This document shows positions 35,265 to 37,591 of a stretch of DNA of 37,591 bases, in pieces. Positions within the stretch are counted from its first letter, which is position 1; every line of letters starts with the position of its first letter. The translations under genes were made by a program, and so were the position numbers. The notes below the pieces were generated by a model that saw only the letters and a program-made list of their open reading frames with translations, had not been told where the DNA came from and searched no databases. The DNA is from Desulfobulbus alkaliphilus (GTDB taxonomy: Bacteria > Desulfobacterota > Desulfobulbia > Desulfobulbales > Desulfobulbaceae), in assembly GCF_016918545.1 (NCBI RefSeq), contig NZ_JAFFQC010000034.1:1-37591 (forward strand). Reading direction: 5' to 3'.

Positions 35265-36311
35265 ATGACAGTTGGCAATGAAATAAGCGACGGCCGGTTG
35301 AAAAGCCTGGACAGCGCCATCACCCAGATCCATCGACAATTCGGCAAAGGGTCCATCATGCGGTTGGGAACCACCGAGCGCGAGACTGTCCCGGTCATTC
35401 CCACCGGTATCCTCTCGGTGGATCTTGCCCTGGGTGTCGGTGGGCTGCCGCGTGGCCGTGTCACCGAAATTTATGGGCCGGAAGCCTCGGGAAAAACCAC
35501 CCTGGCCCTGCATGTCATTGCCGAGGCCCAGCGAATGGGAGGCAATGCCGCTTTCATCGATGCCGAGCACGCCCTGGATATCGCTTATGCCGAACGCTTG
35601 GGCGTGGACACCGATAACCTGCTCATTTCCCAGCCGGATTTCGGTGAACAGGCTCTGGAAATTGCCGAAATACTCATTCGCAGCGGCGGTATCGACGTGG
35701 TGGTGGTGGATTCGGTGGCCGCCCTTGTCCCCCGGGCTGAAATCGATGGCAATGTCGGCGATCATCATGTCGGGCTTCAGGCCCGCCTCATGTCCCACGC
35801 CATGCGCAAATTTACCGGTGTGCTCAGCCGCACCAACACGGTGCTCATCTTTATCAACCAGATCCGGATGAAAATCGGGGTCATGTTCGGCAGCCCGGAA
35901 ACAACCACCGGCGGCAATGCCTTGAAGTTTTACAGCTCCATCCGGATTGACATTCGCAAGACCACGGCAATCAAGGAGGGCCAGGATGTCATTGGCAATC
36001 TCACCAAGGTCAAGATCGTCAAAAACAAGGTTTCCCCCCCCTTCAAGACAGCCGAATTCGACATTGTCTACGGGGAGGGTGTCTCCAAGACCGGCGACCT
36101 GCTTGATCTCGGTGTTGCCCAGGGTATAGTCGACAAAAGCGGCGCCTGGTATGCCTACCAGGACGAACGTATCGGTCAGGGTAGGGAAAACGCCAAAAAA
36201 TTTCTCAAGGAACATCCGGAGGTCATGGCCAGTATCGAGCACAAACTCCGGCTCGGCTTTGGTATGGCGGTGGACACCGCGGAGACGGGTTCTTCAGATG
36301 CCCCAACCTGA
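35265..36311 (+). CDS. recA: recombinase RecA
   Basis: This 348-aa RecA has Walker [10 protein letters not shown] at 71-79, the DNA-binding loop and core around [43 protein letters not shown], and the conserved C-terminal domain. AAGGAGA precedes ATG 35265. No recX follows; instead a decayed short MITE begins just after the stop. The C-terminal tail is acidic ([10 protein letters not shown]), as is usual for autoinhibition. I see no clear LexA box upstream of cinA or recA. Confidence 0.97.
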   Translation: MTVGNEISDGRLKSLDSAITQIHRQFGKGSIMRLGTTERETVPVIPTGILSVDLALGVGGLPRGRVTEIYGPEASGKTTLALHVIAEAQRMGGNAAFIDAEHALDIAYAERLGVDTDNLLISQPDFGEQALEIAEILIRSGGIDVVVVDSVAALVPRAEIDGNVGDHHVGLQARLMSHAMRKFTGVLSRTNTVLIFINQIRMKIGVMFGSPETTTGGNALKFYSSIRIDIRKTTAIKEGQDVIGNLTKVKIVKNKVSPPFKTAEFDIVYGEGVSKTGDLLDLGVAQGIVDKSGAWYAYQDERIGQGRENAKKFLKEHPEVMASIEHKLRLGFGMAVDTAETGSSDAPT

Positions 36312-36328
36312 GCCAAACAAAAAAGCTG

Positions 36329-36448
36329 GCGCACGGACACCCCGAAGGGCGGCTGGTGAAAGAGAACTGCCCATAAATATCGTCGGATTTTCTGCCCGAT
36401 TACAGTAAATTAAATCAAAAACAAGAGCCCAGCCGTCACGGATTAAGG
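36329..36448 (-). repeat. MITE copy 12 (short form, decayed, inverted)
   Basis: It matches the short MITE from GCGCACGGACACCCC to TCACGGATTAAGG. Its outer left end is degraded; the recA stop region (CCTGAGCC at 36307) may be the remains of it. No flanking duplication is recognisable. Confidence 0.75.
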
Positions 36449-36527
36449 AACATATCATCACGACGGCTTCCGAGCCCGATGTTCCCTGAAAGGCACCAAG
36501 ACCACCAGACCGGTGAAAAAATCGCAA

Positions 36528-36559
36528 CAGGGGCTTACCACGCCGCGGTGAAGCCCCTG
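36528..36559 (+). promoter_or_regulatory. hairpin in the folA leader
   Basis: CAGGGGCTT and AAGCCCCTG pair perfectly over 9 bp, extended by ACC / GGT, with a GC-rich loop. No T run follows, so it is not a standard terminator. It lies 145 bp before folA in an otherwise empty 255-bp gap. It may be a leader structure; I do not recognise a known riboswitch. Confidence 0.4.
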
Positions 36560-36703
36560 AGCAGGCAGGTCGCGCCGGATTTCCCCCTGCCTTCCCGGCT
36601 GTCGTTTTTTCCCTTGATCCATCCGGCACCAGGAAGACGCCGCAGCAACGTCTCCTCATGGTGACCCCGGCAATGCTGTTGACCATTGCCTGAACCATTG
36701 TAT

Positions 36704-37192
36704 ATGGAACTGATCATCATCGCGGCTCTGGCCGCTCATCGGGTCATCGCCTTTCAACAAGCGATACCATGGCATCTCCCCCAGGACATGGCCCATTTCA
36801 AAGCGGTCACCATGGGGCACACCCTGATCATGGGGCGGCGGACCTATACCTCCATCGGCCACCCCCTCCCCGGTCGCCGCAACATAATCGTCAGCAGCAC
36901 CCTCCTGGTTCGTCCACATCCGGATAGCCTTGTTGTTCCGTCGCTTTCCGCGGCGCTGGCACACTGTCAGCAGGAAGCCAGGGTCTTCTGCATCGGCGGC
37001 GGCCAGCTGTATCGAGCCTTTCTACCAATCGCCCACTCCTTGATCCTGACCATGATTGATCTCCATGTTCAGGGCGACGTTTTTTTCCCCGATTTCTCTG
37101 ACCTGCCTTTTTCCCTGGTCGCCAGCATACCTCTGACCACCGATCCCCCCTCGCGTATCGAGATCTATCAACGCACATCCCTGGATCCTTGA
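36704..37192 (+). CDS. folA: dihydrofolate reductase
   Basis: This 162-aa enzyme reduces dihydrofolate with NADPH. It has RVIAFQQAIPWHLPQDMAHF containing the conserved active-site Asp after WHLP, then TLIMGRRTYTSIGHPLPGRR, IGGGQLYRAFLP, and a LTMIDLHVQGDVFFPDF close. I chose ATG 36704, the usual family start (MELIIIAALA). The last three residues (Leu-Asp-Pro) and the stop codon are encoded by a MITE whose first base is 37180, so an insertion replaced the original end. The core fold should be unaffected, since the insertion falls after the last strand. Confidence 0.93.
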   Translation: MELIIIAALAAHRVIAFQQAIPWHLPQDMAHFKAVTMGHTLIMGRRTYTSIGHPLPGRRNIIVSSTLLVRPHPDSLVVPSLSAALAHCQQEARVFCIGGGQLYRAFLPIAHSLILTMIDLHVQGDVFFPDFSDLPFSLVASIPLTTDPPSRIEIYQRTSLDP

Positions 37193-37306
37193 GCGGATGC
37201 CCCGAAGGGCGGCTGATGAAGGTTATTCATAAAGGGTTCCGCAAAATTATTCTCTAATTACAGCAAAATATTTCCAATACAAGCGTCCAGCCGTCACGGA
37301 TTCAGG
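37180..37306 (-). repeat. MITE copy 13 (short form, 127 bp, inverted)
   Basis: CCTGGATCC at one end, TCACGGATTCAGG at the other, and exact 5-bp duplications ACATC at 37175-37179 and 37307-37311. It overlaps the last 13 bp of folA and supplies its stop codon. Confidence 0.92.
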
Positions 37307-37322
37307 ACATCGTGACCCCACC

Positions 37323-37350
37323 GAGTACAGGCACCCCACTTTTGCACGAC
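37323..37350 (+). repeat. second palindrome family, short fragment
   Basis: GTACAGGCACCCCACTTTTG and CACGAC match the left part of the 104-bp palindrome at 25395, starting 17 bp after a MITE. The remainder is lost. Confidence 0.6.
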
Positions 37351-37382
37351 TCTGGATCCCTACTCACCGATCCAAACCTGAA

Positions 37383-37591
37383 TCAAGCGGGCTCTGCCAC
37401 GAGAATAGCCTGGTGCATTTCAGCAAAGGAATGCTCTGTGCAATCACGCCCCGATTGTGCTACATAGTGCCTGAAAGAAAACCCCCATTTTTTACCCAAC
37501 GGCGCCTCGGCGGGGTCATCGCTAATGAGAATGGTTTTCTTTCTGGTGTTGGTTTTTAGCTTTAACGCGCTAAAAATGAGAACGGTTCCCA
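37383..37591 (-). CDS. possible C-terminal end of an unidentified protein (partial)
   Basis: On the minus strand a frame without stops enters from the window edge and ends at TGA (37383-37385). It encodes at least 69 residues, including KKTILISDDPAEAPLGKKW and SFAEMHQAILVAEPA. The composition looks protein-like, but I recognise no family. The start would lie beyond the window. Confidence 0.35.
   Translation of the reverse strand, partial: GTVLIFSALKLKTNTRKKTILISDDPAEAPLGKKWGFSFRHYVAQSGRDCTEHSFAEMHQAILVAEPA

Overview
The window looks like a stretch of a sulfate-reducer-type deltaproteobacterial chromosome (Desulfobulbales-like Thermodesulfobacteriota). This is an inference from protein style: a two-CW XRE regulator, a PhnD/GAF/HD-GYP sensor, a cinA-recA pair and an AspRS fused to GatC. 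No rRNA is present to confirm it.

The left third (about 160-12400) is a decaying defence island. It opens with an IS630-type transposase tail abutting a broken type I methylase (hsdM) and a truncated DUF1016/YhcG gene. Next come an intact ATPase + RloB pair (AbiL-like), a DUF6880 protein, a frameshifted four-helix-bundle gene and a complete, tightly overlapping Wadjet operon (jetA-jetB-jetC-jetD).

The middle (12800-25400) is mostly housekeeping. A non-discriminating-type aspartyl-tRNA synthetase carries GatC as its C-terminal domain and is followed by gatA-like and gatB genes. The gatA product has lost all three catalytic triad residues (Lys, cis-Ser, Ser), while the GatB motifs I can check look intact. 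Then follow a crotonase-family enzyme lacking both hydratase glutamates, an HD-GYP sensor with a degenerate GGDEF tail, a RelE/HigB-like toxin with an XRE antitoxin, tRNA-Arg(TCG), and a DUF309 gene.

The right part (24100-37591) holds DNA metabolism and tRNA modification genes: sbcD, sbcC, dgkA, a two-CW regulator, mnmA-mtaB, cinA-recA and folA.

The feature that ties the window together is a family of miniature inverted-repeat elements seen at 13 loci. They have a 13-bp terminal inverted repeat (CCTGAATCCGTGA) and, at six loci, perfect 5-bp direct duplications of the flanking DNA. Long copies (about 218 bp) contain an extra near-palindrome of about 92 bp; short copies (about 127 bp) lack it. 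The elements sit in most larger intergenic gaps, separate sbcD from sbcC, and provide the stop codon of folA. A second 104-bp nested palindrome family occurs three times, each time within about 20 bp of one of the first elements.
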